From Allobosea sp. Tri-44 (GTDB lineage: Bacteria; Pseudomonadota; Alphaproteobacteria; Rhizobiales; Beijerinckiaceae): a DNA stretch of 64,000 nucleotides. The stretch covers positions 310,001 through 374,000 of the forward strand of contig NZ_NBDP01000005.1 in assembly GCF_004123845.1 (NCBI RefSeq), written 5' to 3'. Under the pieces are notes generated by a model. The model was not told where the DNA came from. It was given only the letters and a program-made list of their open reading frames with translations, and made no database searches. The position numbers and the translations under genes are program-made. Position 1 is the stretch's first letter, and the number at the start of each line of letters is the position of its first letter. This document shows, one piece after another, positions 56,574 to 64,000 of this stretch.

Positions 56574-56687
56574 CAACACGAAAATTAAGAGCCACAGACG
56601 CATGCCCTCCCCCTTGCGTGTACCGGGCTTGCCCTTGCGCGCACGACGGGTCATGAGGATCGCCCTTCCCGCCTCATTCGTCAGATC

Positions 56688-57596
56688 ATGCCCTCCCGAA
56701 ACGCCACCCTCGCCGGCATCCTGATGATGCTGCTCGGCATCCTGCTGTTCTCGATCAACGACGTGATGGGGAAATGGCTGGTCGCGACCTATACGGTCGG
56801 CCAGATCCTGCTCCTGCGCTCTGGCGTCGCTCTCTTGGCGATCATCCCCTTCGTGGTGAAGCAGGGTCTCCGTCGTACGCTGCGGCCCGAGCGGCCGGGC
56901 CTGCAGCTGCTGCGTGTTACGCTCGGCTCCTGCGAGGTCGCGCTGTTCTACTGGGCGGTGTCGTATCTGCCGCTCGCCGACACGATGACGCTCTGGCTGG
57001 CGGCACCGGTCTGGGCGGTGGTGCTTGCGGCGCTGCTGCTCGGCGAGCGTGTCGATGCTGGGCGCTGGCTCGCCGTGGTCGCCGGCTTTATCGGCGTCGC
57101 GATCGCGCTCAACCCGTCGAGTGAGAGCCTGTCCCTGCCGGCGATCATCGCGCTGATCGGCAGCTTCTCCTTCGCCGCGATGATGATCATCGGCCGGCAA
57201 CTGCGCGGCACGCCCGACGTGACACTGGTCTTCTGGCAGACCTTCGGCGCGCTGGTGATGGGCCTGCTGCTCCTGCCCTTCGGCTGGGTGACACCGAGCC
57301 TGGCCGATATCGGCCTGCTCGGCCTGCTTGGCATCCTCGCCATGGTGGCGCATCTCTGCGTCACCCGCTCGCTCAAGCTGGCCGAAGCCTCGGTCGTCGT
57401 GCCCTATCAGTACACGCTGATCATCTGGGCGCTGATCTTCGGCTGGTTCGTCTTCGGCGATTGGCCCAAGCCCGCCATGCTGTTCGGCTCCGCCCTGATC
57501 ATCGCTGCCGGCCTCGCTTTGCTCGTGCTCGAGCGGCGCGCGGGCAACTCGGCCTCTGAGAACGCCAAGGAGCGTGTTACCGTCGAGCAGAACTGA
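56688..57596 (+). CDS. DMT-family (EamA) transporter
   Basis: A 302-aa protein with ten hydrophobic segments in two EamA repeats. It starts MPSRNATLAGILMMLLGILL followed by FSINDVMGKWLVATYTVGQI; the second repeat begins near LSLPAIIALIGSFSFAAMMI. The substrate is unknown; family members export amino acids or other metabolites. Start ATG 56688. The gene is followed 13 bp later by a pair of membrane proteins and an alcohol dehydrogenase gene, which may be one transcription unit. Confidence 0.87.
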   Translation: MPSRNATLAGILMMLLGILLFSINDVMGKWLVATYTVGQILLLRSGVALLAIIPFVVKQGLRRTLRPERPGLQLLRVTLGSCEVALFYWAVSYLPLADTMTLWLAAPVWAVVLAALLLGERVDAGRWLAVVAGFIGVAIALNPSSESLSLPAIIALIGSFSFAAMMIIGRQLRGTPDVTLVFWQTFGALVMGLLLLPFGWVTPSLADIGLLGLLGILAMVAHLCVTRSLKLAEASVVVPYQYTLIIWALIFGWFVFGDWPKPAMLFGSALIIAAGLALLVLERRAGNSASENAKERVTVEQN

Positions 57597-57609
57597 CATT
57601 GGGGGTGCG

Positions 57610-58161
57610 ATGGCCGAGGCTGCGAAACCGCCTGATTTCTGGAGTTGGCTCGGCGCTGCGATCTCCCTCGTCCTCGGCCTCTGGCTGCTCATCGCCGGCT
57701 TGCGCACCCTGCCGCTGGCGCGCGGCGATCTCCTGGTCGCCGACCATGTCGGCCCCATCAATTACAGCGCACCTCTGATGCGCGTCAGCTCGGGACGCGG
57801 TTCCAGCACCTACCGGACCCAGGACATTCCGCTGGTCGCGCTCGGCGACAACCAGCAGATCTACCGCCAGCGCTACTACCGGCCGGCCCGCGGCCTCTGG
57901 GTCGACGGCATCGACCGGCTCGACTCCGGCCAGCAGGTCCGCTTCCTCGTCGATCCGGGTCGGCAGCTGGTCTACGAGGCGACCTCGCGCGGCAAGACCT
58001 TCCTTGCCTATGACGCCACCGCCGAGACGCTGACCAGCGCCGCCTATCGCTCGATGCTGTTCGGCTTTGCCCTGCTCGGCAGCGTCGCCTGGCACCTCAA
58101 GCCACTGGCGTCGCGCTACTGGCGCGAGCGGCAGGGCGCCGGCGAAGCCCATGGCGGCTGA
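57610..58161 (+). CDS. Two-span membrane protein, paralogue A
   Basis: A 183-aa protein. A first helix (AAISLVLGLWLLIAGL) is followed by about 100 soluble residues and a second helix (YRSMLFGFALLGSVAWHL) before a short Arg-rich tail. The soluble part contains RFLVDPGRQLVYEATSRGKT, which recurs in the next gene. Neither belongs to a family I recognise. Start at 57610 with GGGGG upstream. It overlaps the next gene by 11 bp. Confidence 0.75.
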   Translation: MAEAAKPPDFWSWLGAAISLVLGLWLLIAGLRTLPLARGDLLVADHVGPINYSAPLMRVSSGRGSSTYRTQDIPLVALGDNQQIYRQRYYRPARGLWVDGIDRLDSGQQVRFLVDPGRQLVYEATSRGKTFLAYDATAETLTSAAYRSMLFGFALLGSVAWHLKPLASRYWRERQGAGEAHGG

Positions 58162-58660
58162 GAATGCGGAAACCGGACCGCTCTGGTGGACAGGTGTTGC
58201 CGTCATCGGCCTGGTCTTCCTCGCCTTGGGCTATGGCGCTCTCCCGGTCGGCCGCGACAGCCTCGTTACCGTTGAGATCGAGGCGCCGCTGCCGGTCCGC
58301 CGCGTCCTCGTCGAGGGCAGCGGCAGGAACCCCGACAACTACTTCACCCAGCGCCTCAAGGTCGCCTTGCCTGGCAACGATAGTGCGGAGGTCTCGCCGG
58401 TTCGCAAGCTTCTGATCCCGGAGATCGAGGATCTGAAGCGCGGCACAGTACGCTTCCTGATCGACCCGCTCTCGCGCCAGATCTACGAGGCCTCGCTCGA
58501 TGGCCGCGTGCTCCTCTCCTATATCCGCTCGGCCGGGACCCGGCGCCGCAATGCATTCATCGCGATGCTCGTCGGGCTGTTCTGCGTCGGGGTCGGGGCT
58601 CTGGGGCTGGCGCCGGTGGCGCGGACGGGCGAAAAGACTCCTGCCCGGTCCGAGAGCTGA
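58151..58660 (+). CDS. Two-span membrane protein, paralogue B
   Basis: A 169-aa protein beginning MAAENAETGPLWWTGVAVIG. It has the same plan as the preceding gene: helix (VAVIGLVFLALGYGAL), about 95 soluble residues, helix (NAFIAMLVGLFCVGVGALGL). RFLIDPLSRQIYEASLDGRV aligns with RFLVDPGRQLVYEATSRGKT in paralogue A, and both have a PEI/L or YRTQD-type region before. An ancient tandem duplication explains this. Function unknown. Iron alcohol dehydrogenase follows after 19 bp. Confidence 0.75.
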   Translation: MAAENAETGPLWWTGVAVIGLVFLALGYGALPVGRDSLVTVEIEAPLPVRRVLVEGSGRNPDNYFTQRLKVALPGNDSAEVSPVRKLLIPEIEDLKRGTVRFLIDPLSRQIYEASLDGRVLLSYIRSAGTRRRNAFIAMLVGLFCVGVGALGLAPVARTGEKTPARSES

Positions 58661-58679
58661 ACGGGCGCAGGGGAGGACC

Positions 58680-59813
58680 ATGGCGACGATTTCCTATCTG
58701 ACGACGATCCAGTTCGGCTTCGGCGAACTCAAGGCCATCGCACCCGGCCTGACCGATCTGAAGATCACGCGCCCCTTGATCGTCGCCGATCGCGGCCTGG
58801 CGGCTACCGACCTGATCGATCGGCTGCGTGCCGCCTCGCCTGTGCTCGGCAATGCCCCACTCTTCGTCGACACACCCACCAACCCGACTGAGGAAGCCGT
58901 CGAGGCCGCGGTCGCGCTCTATCGCGAGCATGGCTGCGACGGGCTCGTCGCCATCGGCGGCGGCTCGCCGATCGACCTAGCCAAGGGCGTCGCCCTGCTC
59001 GCCAGCCATGACGGGCCGCTAGAGACCTATGCCGCGATCCTTGGCGGTATTCCGAAGGTTACGAGCAAGGTTGCACCGGTGATCGCCGTTCCAACCACCG
59101 CCGGCACCGGCAGCGAGGTCGGCCGCGCCGCGCTGATCACGTTGAAGGACGGCCGCAAACTCGGCTTCATCTCGCCCTACCTGATCCCCAAGCTCGCCAT
59201 CTGCGATCCCGAGCTGACGCTCGGCCTCCCGGCAGGGCTGACCGCCGCCACCGGCATGGACGCCCTCACCCACTGCATCGAGACCTATCTCAGCCCACGC
59301 GAGAACCCGCCGGCCGAAGCGATCGCGCTCGACGGACTGAAGCGCGCTGCCGGCCATATCGAGCGCGCCACCGCCGATGGCTCCGACCGCGAGGCCCGCA
59401 AGGAGATGCTGATGGCCGCCCTGCAGGGCGGCCTGACGTTCCAGAAGGGTCTCGGTGCCGTCCACGCCCTCTCGCATCCGCTCGGGGGCCTGAAACAGGT
59501 CTCGCTGCATCATGGCACGCTCAATGCCGTGCTGCTGCCGGCAGTGCTGCGCTTCAACGAATCAGCTGCCGCCGCGAAATACGCCGAAATCCGCCGGGTG
59601 CTCGGCTTGCCCGCCGATGCCGATCTCGCCGGCTGGGTCGCCGGGTTGACGCAACGCCTCGGCCTGCCGGGGACACTCGCGCAGATGGGCCTGCCGCGCG
59701 AGGTCCTGCCTGCCATCTCGGAAGCGGCGACGCAGGACCATTCGAGCGCGACCAATGCGCGGCCGGCGAGCGCGGCGGAGTATCTGGCGATGCTCGAGGC
59801 TTCGTTCGGGTAA
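58680..59813 (+). CDS. Iron-containing alcohol dehydrogenase
   Basis: A 377-aa group III alcohol dehydrogenase. It begins MATISYLTTIQFGFGELKAI; the nucleotide site is GLVAIGGGSPIDLAKGVALL, then PTTAGTGSEVGRAALITLKD, and the metal ligands are in MDALTHCIETYLSPRENP and AVHALSHPLGGLKQVSLHHG. Oxidises or reduces short alcohols and aldehydes; the substrate is unknown. GGGGAGG precedes the start. Together with paralogues A/B it looks like the end of a transcription unit. Confidence 0.92.
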   Translation: MATISYLTTIQFGFGELKAIAPGLTDLKITRPLIVADRGLAATDLIDRLRAASPVLGNAPLFVDTPTNPTEEAVEAAVALYREHGCDGLVAIGGGSPIDLAKGVALLASHDGPLETYAAILGGIPKVTSKVAPVIAVPTTAGTGSEVGRAALITLKDGRKLGFISPYLIPKLAICDPELTLGLPAGLTAATGMDALTHCIETYLSPRENPPAEAIALDGLKRAAGHIERATADGSDREARKEMLMAALQGGLTFQKGLGAVHALSHPLGGLKQVSLHHGTLNAVLLPAVLRFNESAAAAKYAEIRRVLGLPADADLAGWVAGLTQRLGLPGTLAQMGLPREVLPAISEAATQDHSSATNARPASAAEYLAMLEASFG

Positions 59814-59844
59814 GCGCCGGGCGATACCCAGCGCAGCCGGTCGT

Positions 59845-60831
59845 TCAACGCTTCCGCTTGCCACGCTTGCCCTTTGCGGCGCGCGAATGCTCGGTCTGGC
59901 CGCCGGCAGCAAGAATCTTCGCCTCGGCCTGCCATCGTTCCGCAATTGCATGCTCCGCGATGTCGGTGTGGCTGGCGAGGAAGCGCAGTTCCTCCGGGCC
60001 GAGAGCCGCGATCTGGTCGAAATGCCAGATTCCGAGACCGTTCAGCTTCTCGGCGATTGCCGGTCCGACGCCGTCGATCAGGCCGAGATCATCCGGCTTG
60101 CCGCCACGAGCCGCCGGCAGGAGGTTGGCCGGCCGTTTGCTTTCGAGCACCGCGGTGGAAACCGGAGCTGGCACGTCAGCCGCCGGTCCCGCCAAGGCCG
60201 CCGCCTGCTTCACCCATTCCTCGCGCTCGATGCGCCCAGGGAAGGCGAGATAGGCGCCGACCCATTCGACGTTCTGCGGCGTCCAGGCGGCAATCTGACT
60301 GAAATGCCAGATTCCGAGCACCTGCAGGCGCCCCTCGTTCTGCGGACCTATGCCCTTGATCAGCTTGAGGTTATCGGCAGCGCCGCGGGCCGCAGGCAGA
60401 CCGGCCGGGCGCTTGCCGGCGAGCGCATGCTCGCCCTCGACCTTGGGCATCGGAGCGGGCTCAGTCTCGTGCGCGCTGGCGGTAACTACCTGCTTGGACG
60501 GCGCCGGAAGTGCCGGGGCTGGCTGGGGCAGAGCAAGGCGTGGCGCAGGCGCGGCGAGCGCCGGAAGCGCCTCGCCTTCGCTGGCGAACAGGCTGCCGAT
60601 CAGACAGCCGGCGGCATAAGCGAGCAGATAGAGCAACGCGGTCTCGATCCAGAACGCCGCCTGGTCGTTGACCAGCCGGAACCAGACCAGCGCCGCCAAT
60701 GCGGCCCAGAGGATCGCAAGGCCGGCAACAGGGCCGCGCGGGCCGCCTCTCCCGCTGAGCCAGCCGAAGACGAGGCCGACCGCGAAGGCGGCGAAGAGGA
60801 ACCAAGCGAACTGGGTTGCGAGATAGAGCAT
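59845..60831 (-). CDS. Membrane protein with two helix-hairpin-helix domains
   Basis: A 328-aa protein. Residues 1-90 contain two or three membrane helices (MLYLATQFAWFLFAAFAVGL, VAGLAILWAALAALVWF, WIETALLYLLAYAAGCLIGS). After a Pro/Ala linker come two copies of an HhH module: LKLIKGIGPQNEGRLQVLGI with WHFSQIAAWTPQNVEWVGAY, and LGLIDGVGPAIAEKLNGLGI with WHFDQIAALGPEELRFLASH. The same module is found at the C-terminus of alphaproteobacterial NuoE proteins. The end is basic (KGKRGKRKR). It lies 10 bp behind an OmpA/BON gene, so they form an operon. Function unknown. Confidence 0.83.
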   Translation of the reverse strand: MLYLATQFAWFLFAAFAVGLVFGWLSGRGGPRGPVAGLAILWAALAALVWFRLVNDQAAFWIETALLYLLAYAAGCLIGSLFASEGEALPALAAPAPRLALPQPAPALPAPSKQVVTASAHETEPAPMPKVEGEHALAGKRPAGLPAARGAADNLKLIKGIGPQNEGRLQVLGIWHFSQIAAWTPQNVEWVGAYLAFPGRIEREEWVKQAAALAGPAADVPAPVSTAVLESKRPANLLPAARGGKPDDLGLIDGVGPAIAEKLNGLGIWHFDQIAALGPEELRFLASHTDIAEHAIAERWQAEAKILAAGGQTEHSRAAKGKRGKRKR

Positions 60832-60841
60832 CGCCGCCCTC

Positions 60842-62779
60842 CTATTTCGCCACGGTGAACTGGACGCGGCGGTTCTTGATCCGCGCCTCCGGGTCGGTCG
60901 GGGCAACCAGCGGCCGATCGGTCCCGTAGCCCTTGACCTCGAGCTGCGCCGCGGCGACACCGCGGCGGATCAGCTCTTCGCGGACACGCTGCGCCCGCCG
61001 GTTCGACAAATCGAGGTTGTTGAAGCCGCTGCGCTCGCCATCGAAATTGCTGTGCCCTTCGATGGTCACGCGCGTGCTCGGGCACTGTTTCAGGATGGCG
61101 GCGGCCTCGGTCATGGCCCGCTCGGTTACGGGATCGAGAGTCGTGACCCCAGTCCCCAGGGCAAAGATGACGTAGTAGCGCTGCGTCAGCGCATCGAGCT
61201 CGTTCTGGCAGGTGCTTGCCGGGTCGATGACGCAGCCGGTCTGGCGCATGCTGATCTCGGCCTTGCCGGAAAAGCCCTGCGGCAAGCCGCTCGCAAGATC
61301 GGTCTCTACCTCGTCGCGGACCAGCGCGCGGCAGGTCAGCCCGCGAACATTGACCTCCCGATCGACCACGCTGGCCGAACCGAGATCGAGCCGCAGCAGA
61401 TCCTGCACCACCCCGCGCGCCGCGACACCGAAGCCGGTCGGCGCCGCCGGCCGGATCTCGGTCTCGTCATTGACGCGCCCACGCAGCGGCGACGCCTCGA
61501 TCAGCGCCGCGATCGCGTCCTTGGCCGCGGCATCGGGCAGGTGGCCGTTGAGATAGCCCCCGGATTTGTCGATCGAGGCCGTGAAACCGTAGCCCGCCGC
61601 AACGGGCGGCGCCGGCTGCGGCAAAACCGGCGGCTCGGTCACGGCGGCCGAGCTCGGTGCGCCGGGAGCGGGCTCGACCGGCGTCGGTTGCCGCAGGGCG
61701 CCCGAGCCGGCGGGCGGCACCGGGGCAGGCGTCGGCGCCGGCGATGGGACCAACGGGCAGACGATGCTGGCGAGCGCGACCGAATCGGGACCGTCGCCCT
61801 GCGCGATATTCAGCTTCAGGGCCTCGCAGGCCTCGTAATTCTCAGGCCCCTGCCCCGAGATGCGGTAGGCGCCGCCTTCGATCTCGACCTTGCCGCTGCG
61901 CAGGCGGGCGAGATCGGCGACGGCGCGCGTCACCTTGGTGGCGAAAGCCGCCGGCTCTCCGGCGGCCGGCAGCATGCGATCGGTCACCGCGCCGACGGTC
62001 TGGAAAGCGCGAGCGAGCAGTGCCGCAATCTCGCGGCGTGCCGGATCGGATGGATAGTACCCCGCGACCGTGACCGAGCCGGACGCGCTCTTCTCGGCGC
62101 TCCAGCGATAGGGGGCCATTGTCGGTGGGCTGAGCGCGCAGTCGACGCGGGTGAAGCCCTTCTGAGCGGCGGTGGAAGCACTCTCTCGCAGTGCCAGGAA
62201 ATTCTGCGGTGTCGCGGCGGTGCCCTCGACACAATAGCGCGTATCGTCCAGCGCGACCTTGCCTGCGGAGAGTTGTCCGAGATCGCGCATCAGGCTGCCG
62301 GCGAGTTCGGCGAAGCCGGGCGGCGCACCGAAAGCGACCTTCTGCTGGTCATCGACCCGCAGCTCAGGGCCAAGCGCCCGGGCCGCAGACACGCTCGCCG
62401 TGGCAATCGCCTCGTCCGGCACGAAGCCGGACAGTGTCACGAGATTGGCCTGCCGTGTCGCCGACCAGCTATAGGGCTTTTGCGCGATGACCTGCGTGAG
62501 CCCACCGAGCACGCGCCGGACACCGAATTCCGATTGCAGCTGAGCCAGCGCCTTGCTGGCGCCGTCGGCCGTGACCGCCTCGCCGTCGAGATAGACGTCC
62601 CGGCCGCTGACCCGAACCAAAACGCCACGTGCGCCAGAGGCGGCCCCCGCCACCGCGTTTGCTGCAAGCGCCCTGGCTTCGATGTCCCGGCGCACGGTTT
62701 CGGTGTTCAGGACGTTGGCTGACGCCCAGAGCAAGGCCAGTGGAACAAGCCCCCAGAGCCAACCGGCGTTTCGCGCCAT
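60842..62779 (-). CDS. OmpA-family protein with BON-like domains
   Basis: A 645-aa envelope protein. The N-terminal hydrophobic stretch (WLWGLVPLALLWASANVL) is a membrane anchor. Up to four BON-like segments follow (for example GVLVRVSGRDVYLDGEAVTA, SVTVAGYYPSDPARREIAAL). A Pro/Ala-rich linker (PAPTPAPVPPAGSGALRQP) separates a further BON-like repeat and the C-terminal OmpA peptidoglycan-binding domain (TRVTIEGHSNFDGERSGFNN, then LDLSNRRAQRVREELIRRGV and RIKNRRVQFTVAK). It probably links inner membrane and cell wall. Start at 62779, chosen at the first Met before the anchor. Confidence 0.88.
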   Translation of the reverse strand: MARNAGWLWGLVPLALLWASANVLNTETVRRDIEARALAANAVAGAASGARGVLVRVSGRDVYLDGEAVTADGASKALAQLQSEFGVRRVLGGLTQVIAQKPYSWSATRQANLVTLSGFVPDEAIATASVSAARALGPELRVDDQQKVAFGAPPGFAELAGSLMRDLGQLSAGKVALDDTRYCVEGTAATPQNFLALRESASTAAQKGFTRVDCALSPPTMAPYRWSAEKSASGSVTVAGYYPSDPARREIAALLARAFQTVGAVTDRMLPAAGEPAAFATKVTRAVADLARLRSGKVEIEGGAYRISGQGPENYEACEALKLNIAQGDGPDSVALASIVCPLVPSPAPTPAPVPPAGSGALRQPTPVEPAPGAPSSAAVTEPPVLPQPAPPVAAGYGFTASIDKSGGYLNGHLPDAAAKDAIAALIEASPLRGRVNDETEIRPAAPTGFGVAARGVVQDLLRLDLGSASVVDREVNVRGLTCRALVRDEVETDLASGLPQGFSGKAEISMRQTGCVIDPASTCQNELDALTQRYYVIFALGTGVTTLDPVTERAMTEAAAILKQCPSTRVTIEGHSNFDGERSGFNNLDLSNRRAQRVREELIRRGVAAAQLEVKGYGTDRPLVAPTDPEARIKNRRVQFTVAK

Positions 62780-62943
62780 GCCGAAATTCCCGCCTCGTCC
62801 CAAGGATCGCTCGCGCCGAATCCGGACGCCCGCGGCCCCTTGCAATCACGCCCCATCACGGCCCCAAGTCAAGCAAGAGGCCGCCTCGCCCTTGTGAGGG
62901 ACAGACAGGGTTTCCACGACAGGGAGATAGATCGGAAACGAAA

Positions 62944-62969
62944 AAAGCCCCGGGTTTCCCCGGGGCTTT
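62944..62969 (-). terminator. Rho-independent terminator of the porin gene
   Basis: AAAGCCCCGGG (62944-62954) pairs perfectly with CCCGGGGCTTT (62959-62969) around a TTTC loop, and on the minus strand it runs into six T residues. It lies 22 bp past the porin stop. Confidence 0.93.
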
Positions 62970-62991
62970 CCTTGAACGATCAGGTGATCGA

Positions 62992-64000
62992 TCAGAAGTC
63001 GCGCTGGATGCGGAGACGGCCAGCCCAAGCGTCGTCGGACTTGATCGTGCCCGGACCACGGCCACCGGCGTCGGTGCCGGCCAGAACGGCCTGCTTCAGC
63101 TCGGTGCGGGTGTAGAGAACCTCGACACCGATATCGAGACCCGAAACCGGCGACCAGATCAGGTTACCAGCAACGATCAGCTCCTTCGGATCAAGCGGAC
63201 GGGAAACCACGCCCGGGACCGCCTGGTTGGCCAGGACGTAGCCGAGCTTCAGCTCGGAATACGACGCGGCCAGCTCCGACCGCAGGGTCGGGGTCCAGAA
63301 GTGACGCAGAGCAGCGACAACCGACCAGCCAGTGGCCGTCTTGGTGTTGCCGAAGACGTCGGTCGAGACATCGGCGATGCCGAGCTGGGCGTTCTGCGCC
63401 AGGATACGACCCGAGCCGAAGCTGCCGCCCCAGCCGAGATAGCCGAGAGCGCCGTCAGCATAGGCAGCCTGCAGGAACAGGGAGTCGCCAGCCGCAAGCA
63501 TCGGCAGGTTGATCTTCACGCCACCCTGGACAGCAAAGCCCCACTCGTCCTCGTTGCGGAAGCCGAGAGCAGCATTGTTGATGCTACGCTGGGTGATGGC
63601 ACCCGACAGCTGAGCCGAACCCCAGCCCTGATCGACGCGCACCGAAGCGACGATGTCGGGGAAGTTCGTGCCGAGCAGCGTCGAAGCGCCACCGGGGCTG
63701 ACAACACCGTTTTCACGGCCGCCGGTGCCGGTGACGCGGTCTTCGAGCGAGATCGTCGCCGAGAAGCCCGAGCCGAAGGTGGCGGTGTAGGCCAACAGGT
63801 TGAGACGCGAGTCAGCCGTGCGGACCGTCGTGTAGGTCCAGTCGTTCGCGTAGAAGTCGAAGAACGACTGAGCGCGACCGGCGGTGATCGGGCCGAACTG
63901 GATGAAGGCCAGATCGAGGTTCGACGCCGTCGCGTTCGCGAACAGGCTGCCGGCGCCCGGGGTAGCGGTCGGACGCGGGTTGCCCGGGGAGACGATGCCC
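62992..64000 (-). CDS. Porin of the Rhizobiales Porin_2 family, C-terminal part (cut by window edge)
   Basis: The reverse strand is open from the window edge to 62992, giving about 335 residues without a start. Segments AFIQFGPITAGRAQSFFDFY, TVRTADSRLNLLAYTATFGS, GFAVQGGVKINLPMLAAGDS, ALRHFWTPTLRSELAASYSE and the C-terminal GRLRIQRDF with terminal Phe are those of an outer-membrane porin of the Porin_2 family, in which the last residue is recognised by the Bam machinery. The GPITAGRAQSFFDFY region is a family mark. Even G+C-rich codon use and a strong terminator suggest high expression. Confidence 0.92.
   Translation of the reverse strand, partial: GIVSPGNPRPTATPGAGSLFANATASNLDLAFIQFGPITAGRAQSFFDFYANDWTYTTVRTADSRLNLLAYTATFGSGFSATISLEDRVTGTGGRENGVVSPGGASTLLGTNFPDIVASVRVDQGWGSAQLSGAITQRSINNAALGFRNEDEWGFAVQGGVKINLPMLAAGDSLFLQAAYADGALGYLGWGGSFGSGRILAQNAQLGIADVSTDVFGNTKTATGWSVVAALRHFWTPTLRSELAASYSELKLGYVLANQAVPGVVSRPLDPKELIVAGNLIWSPVSGLDIGVEVLYTRTELKQAVLAGTDAGGRGPGTIKSDDAWAGRLRIQRDF

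Overview
This 64 kb window is high-GC chromosomal DNA from an alphaproteobacterium. The gene content (ldtR beside an L,D-transpeptidase, bpt-RDD-hemB-parC clustering, pdxJ-acpS-lepB-rnc-era, a single bifunctional Rsh next to rpoZ, a Porin_2 porin, DUF2336) points to the order Hyphomicrobiales. Bosea or a close relative is my best guess, but that is inference from gene content, not a database match. I see no rRNA, tRNA, CRISPR array, insertion sequence or prophage.

Layout. 1-4290: riboflavin and NrdR genes (ribE-ribD-nrdR) and glyA on the minus strand, with an unrecognised membrane-anchored protein inserted between nrdR and glyA. 4494-9751: a frameshifted TetR gene, two MFS transporters (the second divergent from a MerR regulator across a textbook 19-bp-spacer promoter), nhaA and a tiny membrane ORF. 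9856-13598: a cell-wall and valine-degradation block (L,D-transpeptidase, ldtR, small membrane protein, 3-hydroxyisobutyryl-CoA hydrolase). 13808-21376: hemB, an AT-rich orphan gene, a frameshifted methyltransferase, a lipobox-LivH permease with threonine dehydratase, an RDD protein, an LCM-type methyltransferase and bpt. 21596-23756: a translationally coupled RraA / split UxaA-SuyAB-like operon. 23842-29923: a peptidoglycan-binding protein with an unknown partner, opgG-like gene, DUF2336 protein, a barrel OMP and an HxlR/DoxX pair. 29971-33243: tiny lipoprotein, parC, recO. 33487-39425: tautomerase/LysR, rsh, rpoZ, LysR/azoreductase. 39486-47123: HerA-like ATPase, pdxJ-acpS, aqpZ and mscS, then lepB-rnc-era. 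47315-55564: NYN protein, Tat-exported superoxide dismutase, SnoaL-like protein, smpB, dapA, soluble lytic transglycosylase, hydrolase, ogt, msrP. 55680-64000: ArsR/AHSA1 pair, EamA transporter, two related membrane proteins with an iron alcohol dehydrogenase, an HhH membrane protein with an OmpA/BON protein, and a porin cut by the window edge.

How it fits together. Most genes are housekeeping: translation and stress control (rsh, rpoZ, smpB, rnc, era), cofactors (ribD/E, pdxJ, hemB, glyA) and envelope maintenance (L,D-transpeptidase, slt, OpgG, OmpA, porin, LepB, AqpZ, MscS). Between them sit small regulator-plus-target pairs, several with visible operators. Two genes carry single-base frameshifts. 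The less explained items are the 316-aa protein near nrdR, the signal-less peptidoglycan-binding/unknown pair at 23.8-25.2 kb, the lipobox-LivH permease, the RraA/UxaA operon and the paralogous membrane pair at 57.6-58.7 kb. I did not find a clearly new multi-gene system.
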